Shown: positions 1-8,706, counted from the stretch's first letter. The stretch: DNA of 64,000 nt from CAWBJO01 sp963789175 (GCA_963789175.1 CAWBJO010000009.1:1-64000), one strand, 5' to 3'. The notes: generated from the sequence alone by a model not told the origin. Numbers and translations are program-made.

Positions 1-379
1 TGAGCGTCGCCTCGGGAAGTTGCGTGCTTAGCCCTGCATCCGTTTTAGGCGATTTCGAGTTCGGTGTTCAGGTTGCAGCAGACACCGTATTGAAGGTCGA
101 TGCCTTATTGGGCGCGGCCCTCATCGGAACCTTCACTTTCACTGAGGGATCGAACGACCCTGATTTCAAAAAATCGGCGGTCAACAATATCCTCTTGCTC
201 GGAGAAAACAGCCGGCGCCTCGACAAGATCGTTCTCACCGTGCGTAGCGGCGCGGTTACCGCGATAATCGAGTCAAAGCTGTTCGAGATCTCGGAAATCC
301 CGCTTCCTGCCGCGTGGCCTCTATTCGCTGCTGGGCTGGCATCCTCGCGTATATGCGGCGCAGGGCCTCCGTCGCCTAG
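1..379 (+). pseudogene. VPLPA-CTERM-type surface protein, 3' end, frameshifted
   Basis: The reading frame is already open at the left edge, so the true start lies outside the window. The visible part ends in IPLPAAWPLFAAGL, which has the look of the VPLPA-CTERM sorting tail: a VPLPA-like motif, a hydrophobic helix and then arginines. In the open frame the tail then degenerates. Moving one base at about position 340 gives LGILAYMRRRASVA and a TAG at 377-379, a proper helix plus basic end. A one-base loss in the run ctgggctgg is therefore likely. Proteins with such tails are exported and processed at the envelope, often in polysaccharide-producing bacteria. No exosortase gene is seen in this window. 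The upstream domain is too short to classify. Confidence 0.5.
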
Positions 380-413
380 CTTCGAAGCGGGTTCACCCCG
401 ACAATTGCGCCCA
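324..413 (+). repeat. Copy A of a direct repeat over the VPLPA tail and downstream bases
   Basis: These about 90 bases cover the helix/arginine end of the VPLPA tail, its stop codon and about 34 bases beyond. They recur at 1518-1609 in the same orientation with only scattered substitutions and one-base gaps. The shared part includes the coding stretch for ASVA-stop and the motif acaattgcgccca after it. Confidence 0.75.
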
Positions 414-1517
414 GTTTCGGGGGCTTCGAACCAGAGGTTTTCAAGGGCGCCGAAGCACTGTTCGAGCGGCGGCGGAAGTTGCTCTCAAAAACTGTCACAA
501 CCTTCTTCTGCTGAGCCAGACCACCGGCTGCAATTTGCACCAGTGGTCACTTGGGAACAGGATTGGGATCCGCCGCTAGATGCTAAGTCGCTCGTGGGCG
601 CCGAAACCAATAGAAGGTAGCAAAAAGGCTCGTGAGTGGGTGAAAGGGAGCAGGTTCAGACCACGCTGCCTCGCGAACAGGTTCTTGCAGGGGCTCCGTG
701 TTCTCGAGGAGAAACTGATAGCCAAACCCATGCTCGTGCATCACGAGTTCATAGCGATCGAGTATTCGCTTTGCGTAGAACTGAGCGTCTATCGAAGAAC
801 CACAAGCTGCTTTCGCAGCGCTCAGAGCCGTCGCTCTGACGCTTGCTATGTCTTGCATAAGGCCGCATCGCGTAGCTCAACTACGCGCCCCCCGCTCGTG
901 CAATTGCCTCAACGACCGAAATTACTTGCCTTGATCGTCCCGATTCCCTCGGAAATACAATCCTAGGCAAAAGCTGTGAGACTTTGTCAATCGAACTTTG
1001 TTTGCAGACGTAGAATTAATGTGGGTCGCTTGTCCGCAGCCGAAATGAAAAGAACAAAGGGTCAGCGTCCCTGACTTGGCATGCCATTGTTATGCACCGG
1101 TTGGTCTTTAACTCTGGACGAGAGACTCCGCTGCGCCGGCATAGTCGCGGCTTCGTTTGGGCGTTTCTCTGTCATAGGAATCTGCTCCACCTCGGTTCGC
1201 GACTTATCCCTTGGGCTCTTCATGGCCCTCCACGCAGTCGGCTCAGGGAGCTTCCAATAGAAAATGAGGGACAATAGCGCCGGGGGTTGAGCCCTAATTC
1301 CCGATCGGCCCGAGGATCTCCTTCACGCCGGCTGTGCCCAGGAGCCGCCTCTGCTGCTCCTCCGCGCTAGGTATGGGTCGCGGTCCTCGACTCCCTCAGG
1401 CGCGAACAGTTTCCCGTCGCAGAAAAAGTAGTAGTCAATCTCGGCCCGCTTAGTGCCATACGGTCCCCTAGAGCCGATCCGCTGAGGTACCGTCCGAGGG
1501 TTCGGGACATACCCACG
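380..1517. other. Stretch without a well-supported gene
   Basis: Several short overlapping open frames occur on both strands, but none has recognisable domains. The only one with protein-like composition is on the minus strand at 583-858. The region lies between two copies of the same VPLPA tail repeat and is best seen as a decayed or rearranged intergenic zone. Confidence 0.4.
583..858 (-). CDS. Hypothetical protein, 91 aa, doubtful
   Basis: An ATG-initiated frame of 91 codons, not recognised. It begins MQDIASVRATALSAAKAA and has an amphipathic middle (AKRILDRYELVMHEHGFGYQF). There is no signal peptide, membrane segment or cysteine cluster. It runs antisense to the flank between the two VPLPA tail copies. 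Plausible amino-acid composition is the only support, and a chance open frame in GC-rich DNA is an equally good explanation. Confidence 0.25.
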   Translation of the reverse strand: MQDIASVRATALSAAKAACGSSIDAQFYAKRILDRYELVMHEHGFGYQFLLENTEPLQEPVREAAWSEPAPFHPLTSLFATFYWFRRPRAT

Positions 1518-1609
1518 TTCGCTCCTGGGCTGGGCATCCTCGCGTATCTGCGGCGCAGGGCCTCCGTCGCCTAAGCTTCGTATCGGCTTCACTCCGACAA
1601 TTGCGCCCA
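1518..1609 (+). repeat. Copy B of the VPLPA tail repeat, a headless gene remnant
   Basis: Here the frame encodes APGLGILAYLRRRASVA and stops at TAA 1572-1574. It keeps the helix and arginine end without the frameshift seen in copy A. The VPLPA motif itself and everything before it are missing or unrecognisable, so this is a truncated tail and not a gene. The match continues past the stop, which shows that DNA was duplicated and not just a protein motif conserved. Confidence 0.65.
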
Positions 1610-1807
1610 TGGGTCGCGACGGGGCGAGCTCAACTTGTGAGCAGCGCGTGGTGCCTCAACGCGATTGGGGCAATCCGCAGCAGAGAAGCCCTACTGCCGA
1701 GCCGCGCCGCTCATGCTAACGGACAGCTGTCGAAGACGCTCCTCGGGTGAGTCGCGACCTCTATCGAAGAGGGTGCAAAGAAAGAATGCAGAAGTCTCAG
1801 AGGAAAC

Positions 1808-2213
1808 TCACTCGATTGGACGAGTAGCGCTAAGCTCTTGACCGCTGGACTCTTCACTACTTGGTACTTCACCACCCGGTACTTGACTACCAGGGTTGGG
1901 CAGCGCCGACACGGACGCAGTCGTCACCCCGTCATTGATGGCAGGACCATCGGGGACCGCGAGGGTTACTTCAGAGTTGCCGCCGAAACGGCCCACGTAA
2001 TTCTTGACCACAATGATGCAATAGTCGCCCTGGCAGACAATCTTGCTGTGAGGTTTCTCGCCTTTGCAGTAGCGCCTGTAAAGATCGCTCGTGTGGTCTA
2101 TCAATCTGCAGTTGAGTAGATACTGCGGTTCCTTGGCGGTAGCGGGAACGCTGACGAGAAGGACGGCCGACGTCAAACCTCCAAAAGGAAAAGAGACTTC
2201 GCAACGATACGCA
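1808..2213 (-). CDS. Small secreted protein, signal peptide interrupted by a frameshift
   Basis: The downstream frame reads TSAVLLVSVPATAKEPQ, the hydrophobic end and cleavage region of a signal peptide. It continues with a cysteine-containing core (NCRLIDH, YRRYCKGEK, KIVCQGDYC) and ends in a Pro/Ser/Gly/Glu-rich tail. An ATG at 2213 with the codons MRIVAKSLFL lies just upstream but one base out of frame. Adding one T in the run at about 2180 would join them into one classical signal peptide. The only in-frame start is a TTG that abuts a GGAGG, too close for normal initiation. The family is not recognised. Mature length would be about 110 residues, exported to the periplasm or outside. The 231 bases to its left, back to the repeat, show no gene. 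Confidence 0.5.
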
Positions 2214-2524
2214 TGACTAACTCCCCCCCTAGCTCAGTACGCAAGCTTCAACTTGGCGATATTCGAGTCAATTGCCGCCCGAGTCGAGTCCCAAATATTT
2301 GGCAATCAAAAACCCCTGTGCAAAGCTAGCTTTTTGACCCGCAAAAAGCAGATTCCCAGCTTTCAAAATCGACTAACGAAATTTTGAATTCCGCACGTTT
2401 CTTCTGTCGAGTGCGTGTTCCAATTCCACAGCGTCGCTGAAAACGCGGGAGTAAGGAGAGGCATGCTTGGAATGTCTTGGTTTCTATTTGTTTGCCACGC
2501 TGACTGGCTGCCTGCCTAAAAAAT
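2214..2524. other. AT-richer intergenic region
   Basis: About 310 bases of lower GC than the neighbourhood, with runs such as ttttgaccc and aaattttgaattcc. No open frame, tRNA or clear promoter was recognised. It separates the small secreted protein gene from the 3' end of the LuxR-type remnant. Confidence 0.4.
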
Positions 2525-2559
2525 CTCTCGCCGTGAAGCAGAATTCAGCTTTGAATTCT
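2525..2559 (-). terminator. Possible rho-independent terminator of the LuxR-type gene
   Basis: A 7-bp perfect stem (agaattc/gaattct, six-base loop) with an outer gtga/tcac pairing sits directly at the stop codon of the minus-strand regulator. Reading the minus strand, a T run (attttttagg) follows about a dozen bases later. The stem is AT-rich, so it would be weak. Confidence 0.35.
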
Positions 2560-3367
2560 CACCGCTGACGCCATTCAAATGCCAAGGCCGCAAGTGAGGT
2601 TCGATTTTCGACGTTGATCTTGCGATAGATATTATGCAGATGAATCTTCACGGTTCCCGTCGAGATGCTTAACTTGTTGGCAATAACAGGCGATGGGTAG
2701 GACCAGCGGAAAAAAGACGCGATGACACTCTCGTCTCCTGGTTTTCGGTCAAGGTAGCAGGGTCTAGTCACCCCTCCGCCGCCCTGAGGCCACCCTGATC
2801 CCCGTTGCCGTGAGCGTTGCCGCTTGCGCCGCCGCTACTCTGACCGGAGCTGCCACTGACAGATCCTCGGTTGTTCCCTCCGGACTAAGTTCCACCTGTG
2901 TCAAATCGACTGCATCACTAGGAGAGATCCCGTGCACCTCTTGCACGATGATCCAAACTCATGAGAGGCAGCCGGTGCTCCCAACATGACAGCGGCAGAC
3001 AGCGAGCCGCGAGACCCTTCGTAAGTATCAAGTCGCGTAGGTGCCGTGAACAAACCCAGATCCATTGGGCGTGGGCGATGGCGAAGCTAACTTCCGAATT
3101 ACTCCTGGCATCCTGGTAGCGTAGACCCGGGATAAAAATTGGATAGTTAGGGACTATTGGATCCAAAATCCGATTTATGGACGAAGGGGATACTGAACGA
3201 AGTAGCAGCGCAATTTGGCCGTTAGCACTCAGTTGATATATTGATTCCAAGAACCTGGAGGATGGCGCCTCCGCAATCTCGATAGCCGCTAAGTAAGTTA
3301 GATCCGGGCGATCCTCCGCCCTGGCGATCTCAGGGTGGACCAGCTGACTTTGGGATCGCGTGTTCAT
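2559..3367 (-). pseudogene. LuxR-family response-regulator-like gene, frameshifted
   Basis: The last about 45 codons form a clear LuxR/GerE helix-turn-helix: VIANKLSISTGTVKIHLHNIY followed by RKINVENR, the DNA-recognition part of NarL/FixJ-type regulators. Upstream, a frame opening at 3367 (MNTRSQSQLVHPEIARAED) has a pattern compatible with a diverged receiver domain (DLTYLAAIEIAEAPSSRFLESIYQL). The linker (SPEGTTEDLSVAA) lies in a third frame. At least two frameshifts separate the parts, near 2920 and 2760. The expected receiver aspartate was not identified with confidence. The gene lies directly downstream of the carbamoyltransferase on the same strand and could have regulated the polysaccharide locus. 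As read, no complete protein can be made. Confidence 0.55.
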
Positions 3368-3440
3368 TTAACTTCAACCTTCACACCATGCTTGTGAACC
3401 CCACGACATTATTCTCGAACCCCTTGAAAGTTTATTTGAC

Positions 3441-5276
3441 TCAATCCAGTTCGAAAGCAGTTGCGTAGTCGCGCCTGAGGGCCGGGTCCTGGTCCTCCTT
3501 GTGGAGGACGCAGTCGCCGCACACCAGGAGGTCGATGTCCGTGCCCATGAAGCAGCGAAAGGCATCGTGCGGGGTGCACACGATGGGCTCGCCCCGGACA
3601 TTGAAGCTCGTATTGACGAGGACGGGGCAGCCGGTCCGCTTCTTGAACGCCGTCAGCAGCCGGTGATAGAGCGGATTGGTTTCGGCATGGACGGTCTGGA
3701 TGCGGGCCGAATAGTCGACATGCGTGACGGCCGGAATTTCCGAGCGGATGGTGTTGAGCTTGTCGATGCCAAACAGTGCCTGCTCCTGTGCCGTCATCTG
3801 CCGCCGCCGCCTTTCGACCACGTCGGCGACCAGCAGCATGTAGGGGCTGTCGCCGTCGAAGTCGAACCACTCGGCGACGTCTTCGCGCAACACCGACGGT
3901 GCGAACGGCCGGAACGACTCGCGGAATTTCACCTTGAGATTGAGAAGCTTCTGCATGGTGGGCGAGCGCGGGTCGCCGAGGATCGACCGATTGCCGAGCG
4001 CCCGCGGTCCGAATTCCATGCGCCCCTGGAACCAACCCACGGCTTTGCCGGCCGCAAGCGCCTCGCTGGTCTCCTCGATCGCGTCTTCGCCTCTGCGATT
4101 GTGGAACCTAGCACCCGCTGCCGTGAGCGCAGTCGCGATCTCCTGTGCGTCATAGGCCGGACCGAGATAACCGCCTTCCATTCCATCCGGCCTGTTGCGC
4201 ACGCGCCTCGGTTCCTTGAGGTGCATGTGCTGCGCCGCAAGTGCCGCTCCGAGCGCGCCGCCCGCATCGCCGGCTGCCGGTTGGATCCAGATGTTGTCGA
4301 ACTGGCCCTGCCGCAGGAGCTTGCCGTTGGCGACGCAATTAAGCGCCACCCCGCCGGCGAGGCACAGGTTGCGATGCCCGAACTCGCGCCCGAGATGGGT
4401 GGCAAGGCGCGACACGACGATCTCCGTCACGGCCTGGATAGAGGCCGCGAGGTCCATGTGGCGCTGGTCGAGCAGCTGGTCCGGTCGGCGCGGCGGTCCC
4501 CCGAACAGCGCATCGAACCGCTTGTTCGTCATGGTGAGGCCGGTGCAGTAGTCGAAGTAGTCGAGATTGAGCGCAAAGGAGCCGTCGTCGCGGACGTCGA
4601 TCAGCTTGTCGAGGATGGCGTCGACGAAGCGCGGCGTACCGTAGGGAGCGAGACCCATCACCTTGTATTCGCCGGAGTTGACTTTGAAGCCCGTGTGGTA
4701 CGTGAAGGCCGAGTAGAGGAGCCCGAGCGAGTGGGGAAAACGGATCTCCTTCTTGATCTCGATGCTGTCCCGATTGCCGATCGCCGCCGATGTCGTGCAC
4801 CATTCGCCGACGCCGTCCATGGTCAGGATCAGGGCCTCTTCGAATGGCGAGGGATAGAAGGCGCTCGCAGCGTGGCTTTGGTGGTGTTCGGCGAAGAGAA
4901 GCTTCTCCGCCCACTCGGTCTCCCGATCGATCTCCTTAAGGCTGTCGCGCAGCACCTTCTTCAGAAACAGCTTCTCCTTCAACCACAGCGGCATGGCTCT
5001 GAGGAAGGAAGGAAAGCCGCGCGGCGCGAAGGTGACGTATGTCTCGATCAGCCGCTCGAACTTCACGAACGGCTTCTCGTAGAAGACCACGTGATCAAGC
5101 TCGCCGGCCCCGATACCGCCGGCCGCAAGGCAGTAGTTCACGGCCTGCACCGGAAAGTTGGAATCGTGCTTCTTACGCGTGAACCGCTCCTCCTGCGCTG
5201 CGGCGACGATGTTGCCGTCGACGACGAGCGCCGCCGCGCTGTCGTGGTAGAAGGCAGAGATGCCGAGGATTCGCAT
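3441..5276 (-). CDS. Carbamoyltransferase (NodU/CmcH/SxtI family)
   Basis: A 611-residue protein of normal family length. These enzymes transfer the carbamoyl group of carbamoyl phosphate to a hydroxyl of a sugar or natural product through a carbamoyl-adenylate. The start MRILGISAFYHDSAAALV is the conserved N-terminus of the Kae1-like domain. The open frame extends further upstream but lacks homology there. Visible motifs are EERFTRKKHD, the metal-binding EHHQSHAASAF, TMDGVGEW, and GPRALGNRSILGDPR in the C-terminal domain. It sits 11 bases below a DUF5989 gene and next to an SxtJ-like gene on the same strand, an arrangement known for SxtI-SxtJ-SxtK. Beside a polysaccharide locus, the acceptor is probably a sugar of the EPS or its lipid precursor, which is inference. 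No frameshift is seen. Confidence 0.93.
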   Translation of the reverse strand: MRILGISAFYHDSAAALVVDGNIVAAAQEERFTRKKHDSNFPVQAVNYCLAAGGIGAGELDHVVFYEKPFVKFERLIETYVTFAPRGFPSFLRAMPLWLKEKLFLKKVLRDSLKEIDRETEWAEKLLFAEHHQSHAASAFYPSPFEEALILTMDGVGEWCTTSAAIGNRDSIEIKKEIRFPHSLGLLYSAFTYHTGFKVNSGEYKVMGLAPYGTPRFVDAILDKLIDVRDDGSFALNLDYFDYCTGLTMTNKRFDALFGGPPRRPDQLLDQRHMDLAASIQAVTEIVVSRLATHLGREFGHRNLCLAGGVALNCVANGKLLRQGQFDNIWIQPAAGDAGGALGAALAAQHMHLKEPRRVRNRPDGMEGGYLGPAYDAQEIATALTAAGARFHNRRGEDAIEETSEALAAGKAVGWFQGRMEFGPRALGNRSILGDPRSPTMQKLLNLKVKFRESFRPFAPSVLREDVAEWFDFDGDSPYMLLVADVVERRRRQMTAQEQALFGIDKLNTIRSEIPAVTHVDYSARIQTVHAETNPLYHRLLTAFKKRTGCPVLVNTSFNVRGEPIVCTPHDAFRCFMGTDIDLLVCGDCVLHKEDQDPALRRDYATAFELD

Positions 5277-5287
5277 CCGGCTGGCGC

Positions 5288-5437
5288 TCAGAAGATCGTG
5301 TAGATGAACGGCGCCACCGCCGAACCCTTGCTGAGGATGACGAGACCGCCGAACACGAGTGCCATGATGATGATCGGCATCATCCACATTTTCTTGCGGG
5401 CTCGCATGAAATTCCACAGTTCCTGCAGGAACGACAT
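5288..5437 (-). CDS. DUF5989 (SxtK-like) small membrane protein
   Basis: A 49-residue protein, MSFLQELWNFMRARKKMW followed by one strongly hydrophobic helix (MPIIIMALVFGGLVIL) and a short polar end, KGSAVAPFIYTIF. A good ribosome-binding site, taaggag, precedes the ATG by six bases. This composition is typical of DUF5989 proteins, which are almost always encoded next to an SxtI-type carbamoyltransferase and an SxtJ protein. It is probably an inner-membrane partner that holds the enzyme near its substrate. Its biochemical role is not established. The gene lies between the two other members with gaps of only about 10 bases, so the three form one operon. Confidence 0.85.
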   Translation of the reverse strand: MSFLQELWNFMRARKKMWMMPIIIMALVFGGLVILSKGSAVAPFIYTIF

Positions 5438-5447
5438 TGATAGCTCC

Positions 5448-5909
5448 TTAGTATTGGTTCTTCATGTTCGAGGGAGGATCGGTTTCGACCGACCTCGGGA
5501 TCCAGTAGCTCGCGACGCCGGGCTCTTTTTTGAGACGCAGCAGGTCCTTCCTCAACAGCCGCATGATGATGGCGGTGGGCGTGAACACGACGAAGAACAG
5601 CAGTCCCATGACGAGGGGATTGATGATCTTGTGCAGCAGGAGCCCGAACTTCAGCCACACCCGATTGAGCGGCCGCAACGCGAGTGGTGACCGGTAGGCG
5701 AGTATCGCGAAGATGACGGCCGTTGCGAGAAAAAGCAGGGCCTCGACCGGAAGACCCTTCCGCCAGTACAGCCACAGGGCGAAGAGACTGAAGACGACGG
5801 CGAATGTGATGCCGAACGAACGCTCGGAGGGCAGCTTGACGTCTTCCCGCCCGGTCAGCTGCTCGTGATGGCCCACCATCCTGAAAGCCCTCTCAATGTT
5901 GCGCGACAT
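5448..5909 (-). CDS. SxtJ-family membrane protein
   Basis: A 153-residue protein. After a soluble N-terminal part (GHHEQLTGREDVKLPSERSFG) come two hydrophobic helices at roughly residues 33-70 and a further pair around residues 85-115 (KFGLLLHKIINPLVMGLLFF, then TPTAIIMRLL). The end is polar, with RSVETDPPSNMKNQY. This matches the SxtJ family, small membrane proteins accompanying SxtI carbamoyltransferases in saxitoxin clusters and in many polysaccharide loci. Its function is unknown. It is the first gene of the trio and faces away from ugd, with 327 bases between the two divergent starts. Confidence 0.85.
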   Translation of the reverse strand: MSRNIERAFRMVGHHEQLTGREDVKLPSERSFGITFAVVFSLFALWLYWRKGLPVEALLFLATAVIFAILAYRSPLALRPLNRVWLKFGLLLHKIINPLVMGLLFFVVFTPTAIIMRLLRKDLLRLKKEPGVASYWIPRSVETDPPSNMKNQY

Positions 5910-6026
5910 TCATTTCGTATTTCACAACTCAACAGAGTATCGCATTCAGGGTTGATGGAGTACAGAAACGGCTGTTCAGCCTTAAGCGCCCATCGAGGGC
6001 TCAACCCTAAAAATAGGGCTTAAAGC

Positions 6027-6041
6027 TTCCCGAGTCGGGAA
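6027..6041. promoter_or_regulatory. Perfect 7+1+7 palindrome in the divergent sxtJ/ugd intergenic region
   Basis: The bases ttcccga, g, tcgggaa form a perfect dyad in the 327-base gap (5910-6236) between two divergently transcribed operons. Just left of it, cccta-aaaa-taggg inside a wider imperfect repeat can fold too. The position fits an operator controlling both directions. No regulator-specific consensus was recognised, so the role is inferred from symmetry and place only. No gene is seen in the rest of the gap. Confidence 0.35.
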
Positions 6042-6236
6042 TGAGAGGTCATAAATCGAAAGCATCCTTGTCACAGTAAGGAACTGAATCTAAATCAAAA
6101 GTTCCAAGTAAAAACGTGGAGTTAACCGATACGAGTGTTCGGGCCGTTACCTCATTGACCGCCATCTTGAAACATTCATCCCGATTCTTTGTAGATTGCT
6201 CCGTCCTGACCTCGAGCCAAGAAAAGAGCGTGCTGA

Positions 6237-7547
6237 ATGAAAGTCGTCATGATCGGTGCTGGATATGTCGGACTGGTCTCCGGCGCCTGCTTTGCGGACT
6301 TCGGTCACGACGTGGTCTGCGTGGATCAGGACGCGGCCAAGGTCAAAACCCTGAAGGAGGGCCGGATCCCTATTTTCGAGCCGGGACTTGACGACGTCGT
6401 AGCCGCGAACTCCGCTGCCGGCCGACTTCGCTTCTCAATGGACCTCGCCGGCAACTGCGCCGAGGCGGATGTCATTTTCGTCGCGGTCGGGACGCCGTCA
6501 CGCCGCGGCGACGGGCATGCCGACCTGTCCTTCATCTACGAGGCCTCAAAGCAGATCGCGAGAAGCGTGAGGGGCTTCACTGTCATCGCAGTGAAATCCA
6601 CCGTCCCGGTGGGAACCGGCGACGAGATTGAACGCATCTTCAAGGACGAGCGCCCCGACGCGGACGTCGCGATCGTATCCAATCCGGAGTTCCTGCGCGA
6701 AGGCGCGGCTATCGCCGACTTCCGGCACCCTGACCGCATCGTCGTCGGCGTCGGCGTCGGCGACGATATTCGCGCGCGAATGGTCATGACGGCAGTCTAC
6801 AAGCCCCTTTACTTGAACCAGGCGCCCCTCCTCTTCACGACGCGTCGCACCTCGGAACTGATCAAGTACGCCTCCAATGCGTTCCTTGCGATGAAGATCA
6901 CCTACATCAATGAGATCGCCGACCTGTGCGAGAAGGTCGGGGCAAACGTGCAGGAGGTAGCGCGCGGCATCGGCCTCGACAACCGGATCGGATCGAAGTT
7001 CCTGCATGCGGGGCCAGGGTTCGGCGGATCATGCTTTCCGAAGGACACGGTCGCGCTCGTCAAGACGGCGCAGGACTACGATAGCCCGATCCGACTCATC
7101 GAGACGACCATCGCCATCAACGACCAGCGCAAGCGCGCCATGGCGCGCAAGGTTATCAGGGCGCTTGGCGGCGACGCGCGCGGTCGGAGGATCGCGGTGC
7201 TCGGTCTGACTTTCAAACCGAACACGGATGACATGCGGGAGGCACCGTCCCTCTACATCATCCAAGCGCTCCAGGATGCGGGCGCGAAGATTGTGGCCTT
7301 TGACCCGGCCGGAATGGAGTCTGCCCGACAGCTGCTCCACGATGTCACCTACGCCCAGGACGCCTATGAGTGCGCGGAGGGTGCCGACGCCCTCGTCATC
7401 GTCACCGAATGGTCGGTTTTCCGCGCCCTCGACTTTACACGCCTCAAGGAACGGCTTAAGTCACCGATCCTGGTGGACCTTAGAAACGTGTATTCGGCCG
7501 ACGAGGCCAGTTCGCAAGGATTCCAGTATGTCAGTGTCGGAAGATAG
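6237..7547 (+). CDS. ugd: UDP-glucose 6-dehydrogenase
   Basis: A 436-residue enzyme of normal length that oxidises UDP-glucose to UDP-glucuronate with two NAD+. The N-terminal Rossmann motif is GAGYVGLVSGACFADFGH. The middle domain has VKSTVPVGTGDE and NPEFLREGAAIADF. The catalytic cysteine is Cys266 in GPGFGGSCFPKD, and the C-terminal domain has GLTFKPNTDDMREAPS. The gene is intact. Its product feeds the UDP-glucuronate 4-epimerase encoded at 44.1 kb and probably the acidic backbone of the EPS. The following SGNH gene overlaps its last 20 bases in another frame, so the two are likely cotranscribed. Confidence 0.96.
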   Translation: MKVVMIGAGYVGLVSGACFADFGHDVVCVDQDAAKVKTLKEGRIPIFEPGLDDVVAANSAAGRLRFSMDLAGNCAEADVIFVAVGTPSRRGDGHADLSFIYEASKQIARSVRGFTVIAVKSTVPVGTGDEIERIFKDERPDADVAIVSNPEFLREGAAIADFRHPDRIVVGVGVGDDIRARMVMTAVYKPLYLNQAPLLFTTRRTSELIKYASNAFLAMKITYINEIADLCEKVGANVQEVARGIGLDNRIGSKFLHAGPGFGGSCFPKDTVALVKTAQDYDSPIRLIETTIAINDQRKRAMARKVIRALGGDARGRRIAVLGLTFKPNTDDMREAPSLYIIQALQDAGAKIVAFDPAGMESARQLLHDVTYAQDAYECAEGADALVIVTEWSVFRALDFTRLKERLKSPILVDLRNVYSADEASSQGFQYVSVGR

Positions 7548-8706
7548 TGGTACATCGGGAACCATGCGATTGCGCCGCCTGTCAGTCCATATCCTGATTC
7601 TGCTCATCTCGATCATCTTCTCACTGCTGGTGTGCGAGGTTCTTATTCGGGTGGCCACACCCTTTCCGATCGGAACGAAAAGCCACCGTGTTGCCGATGC
7701 GCGCTTCGGCTATCGGTTGACTGGAGCGGGCGTCGACGTCAATGGATTCCGCAACAGTGAGGGCAAACTGTCGAACTACGTGGTCGCGGCCATTGGGGAT
7801 TCTCAGACCTACGGCAACAACGTCACTGCCGAAGAGAGCTGGCCGGGAGTTTTCGAGAAGATCAGTGGTCAAGCCACATATAATTTTGGTGTCCCGAGCT
7901 ACGGAATCTACACGTATCATGCCCTTACATTGGATGCGCTCGAACGTGATGGCACGCGAGTGATAGTTGGAATCTTTCCGGCGAACGATTTCGTCAAAGC
8001 CTTCTCGTACTGCGACATTCTGGAGGGCGGCTCACCATTCTGGACTCGGGAGCAAACTCGGCTCGGACTCGAGGGGCTATCACAGTCGGGTTCGAATTTC
8101 TGCCAGCGCAGAACAACCAGCTCCTTTAGAATCACCCTAACCGAAAACGTCGCGCTGCTCAGCGCCTTCCAGGCATTGGCAGTGCCCCCCATAAAGAGAG
8201 CCTTGATTTCGCTTGGACTCAAGGACAGCGCCCACGACATGTACACGTTCGGCGGCAGCATTCCCCCGGTTCGAAAGGACTATGTCGATGAAGATGTGAT
8301 CAGTTCGAATCTGGCGTCGCCCGAGGTGTCGTCGATGCTCAGAGACTTTGAGCGTTTCGCCCAAGATTGGACTCGCCGGGGAACCGGACGAGTCTTTCTT
8401 CTCATTATTCCGTCGAAGGAGCACGTGATACTGGAAGCTCTGAAAAGACGGGGCGTGGTCGACACGGCCGAGCCGCAATTTGTATCCAGTGTCAATTCGG
8501 AATTGAAACTGGAAGAACGGGTCGCAGAAGTCGCCACCCGGCTTGGCATACCCAACAAATCGGCGATCGAAGCACTCGTCGACGCACTGGACAGCAGCAT
8601 CGAGGCGGGACGAATCTTCTATCCAGACGAGGATGGCCATCCTTATGGCGACGGCTATGCGGCAATGGCGCGCGCCGCCGCGGAGCTCGTCGAGTCAAAC
8701 CGCTAG
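7528..8706 (+). CDS. SGNH/GDSL-type hydrolase with N-terminal membrane anchor
   Basis: Two starts are possible: ATG 7528 (MSVSEDSG), overlapping ugd by 20 bases, or ATG 7564 (MRLRRLSVHI), 16 bases after it. Either gives about 380-392 residues. A transmembrane helix (ILILLISIIFSLLVCEVLI) is followed by a periplasmic domain with GDSQTYGNNV, the block I serine motif of SGNH esterases. The C-terminal DEDGHPYGDGY resembles the Asp-x-x-His block. Such anchored SGNH proteins in polysaccharide loci often add or remove O-acyl groups. The acyl donor and acceptor here are unknown. It is intact and cotranscribed with ugd. Confidence 0.75.
   Translation: MSVSEDSGTSGTMRLRRLSVHILILLISIIFSLLVCEVLIRVATPFPIGTKSHRVADARFGYRLTGAGVDVNGFRNSEGKLSNYVVAAIGDSQTYGNNVTAEESWPGVFEKISGQATYNFGVPSYGIYTYHALTLDALERDGTRVIVGIFPANDFVKAFSYCDILEGGSPFWTREQTRLGLEGLSQSGSNFCQRRTTSSFRITLTENVALLSAFQALAVPPIKRALISLGLKDSAHDMYTFGGSIPPVRKDYVDEDVISSNLASPEVSSMLRDFERFAQDWTRRGTGRVFLLIIPSKEHVILEALKRRGVVDTAEPQFVSSVNSELKLEERVAEVATRLGIPNKSAIEALVDALDSSIEAGRIFYPDEDGHPYGDGYAAMARAAAELVESNR

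Noticed and set aside
24..620. One 198-residue protein from the left edge
   Set aside because: After the VPLPA helix the frame loses protein character. A one-base shift gives a proper tail ending at 379.
1062..1274. 70-codon minus-strand frame
   Set aside because: No motif, low complexity of charged residues, overlapping frames on the other strand equally good.
1323..1610. 95-codon minus-strand frame
   Set aside because: Its first part is simply the antisense of the VPLPA tail repeat.
3501..5303. 600-codon open frame on the plus strand
   Set aside because: It is antisense to the carbamoyltransferase, whose motifs are complete. Long antisense frames are common in GC-rich genes.
7228..7527. 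N-terminal extension of the SGNH protein into ugd
   Set aside because: The extension is the out-of-frame reading of ugd; starts at 7528 or 7564 precede the membrane helix naturally.
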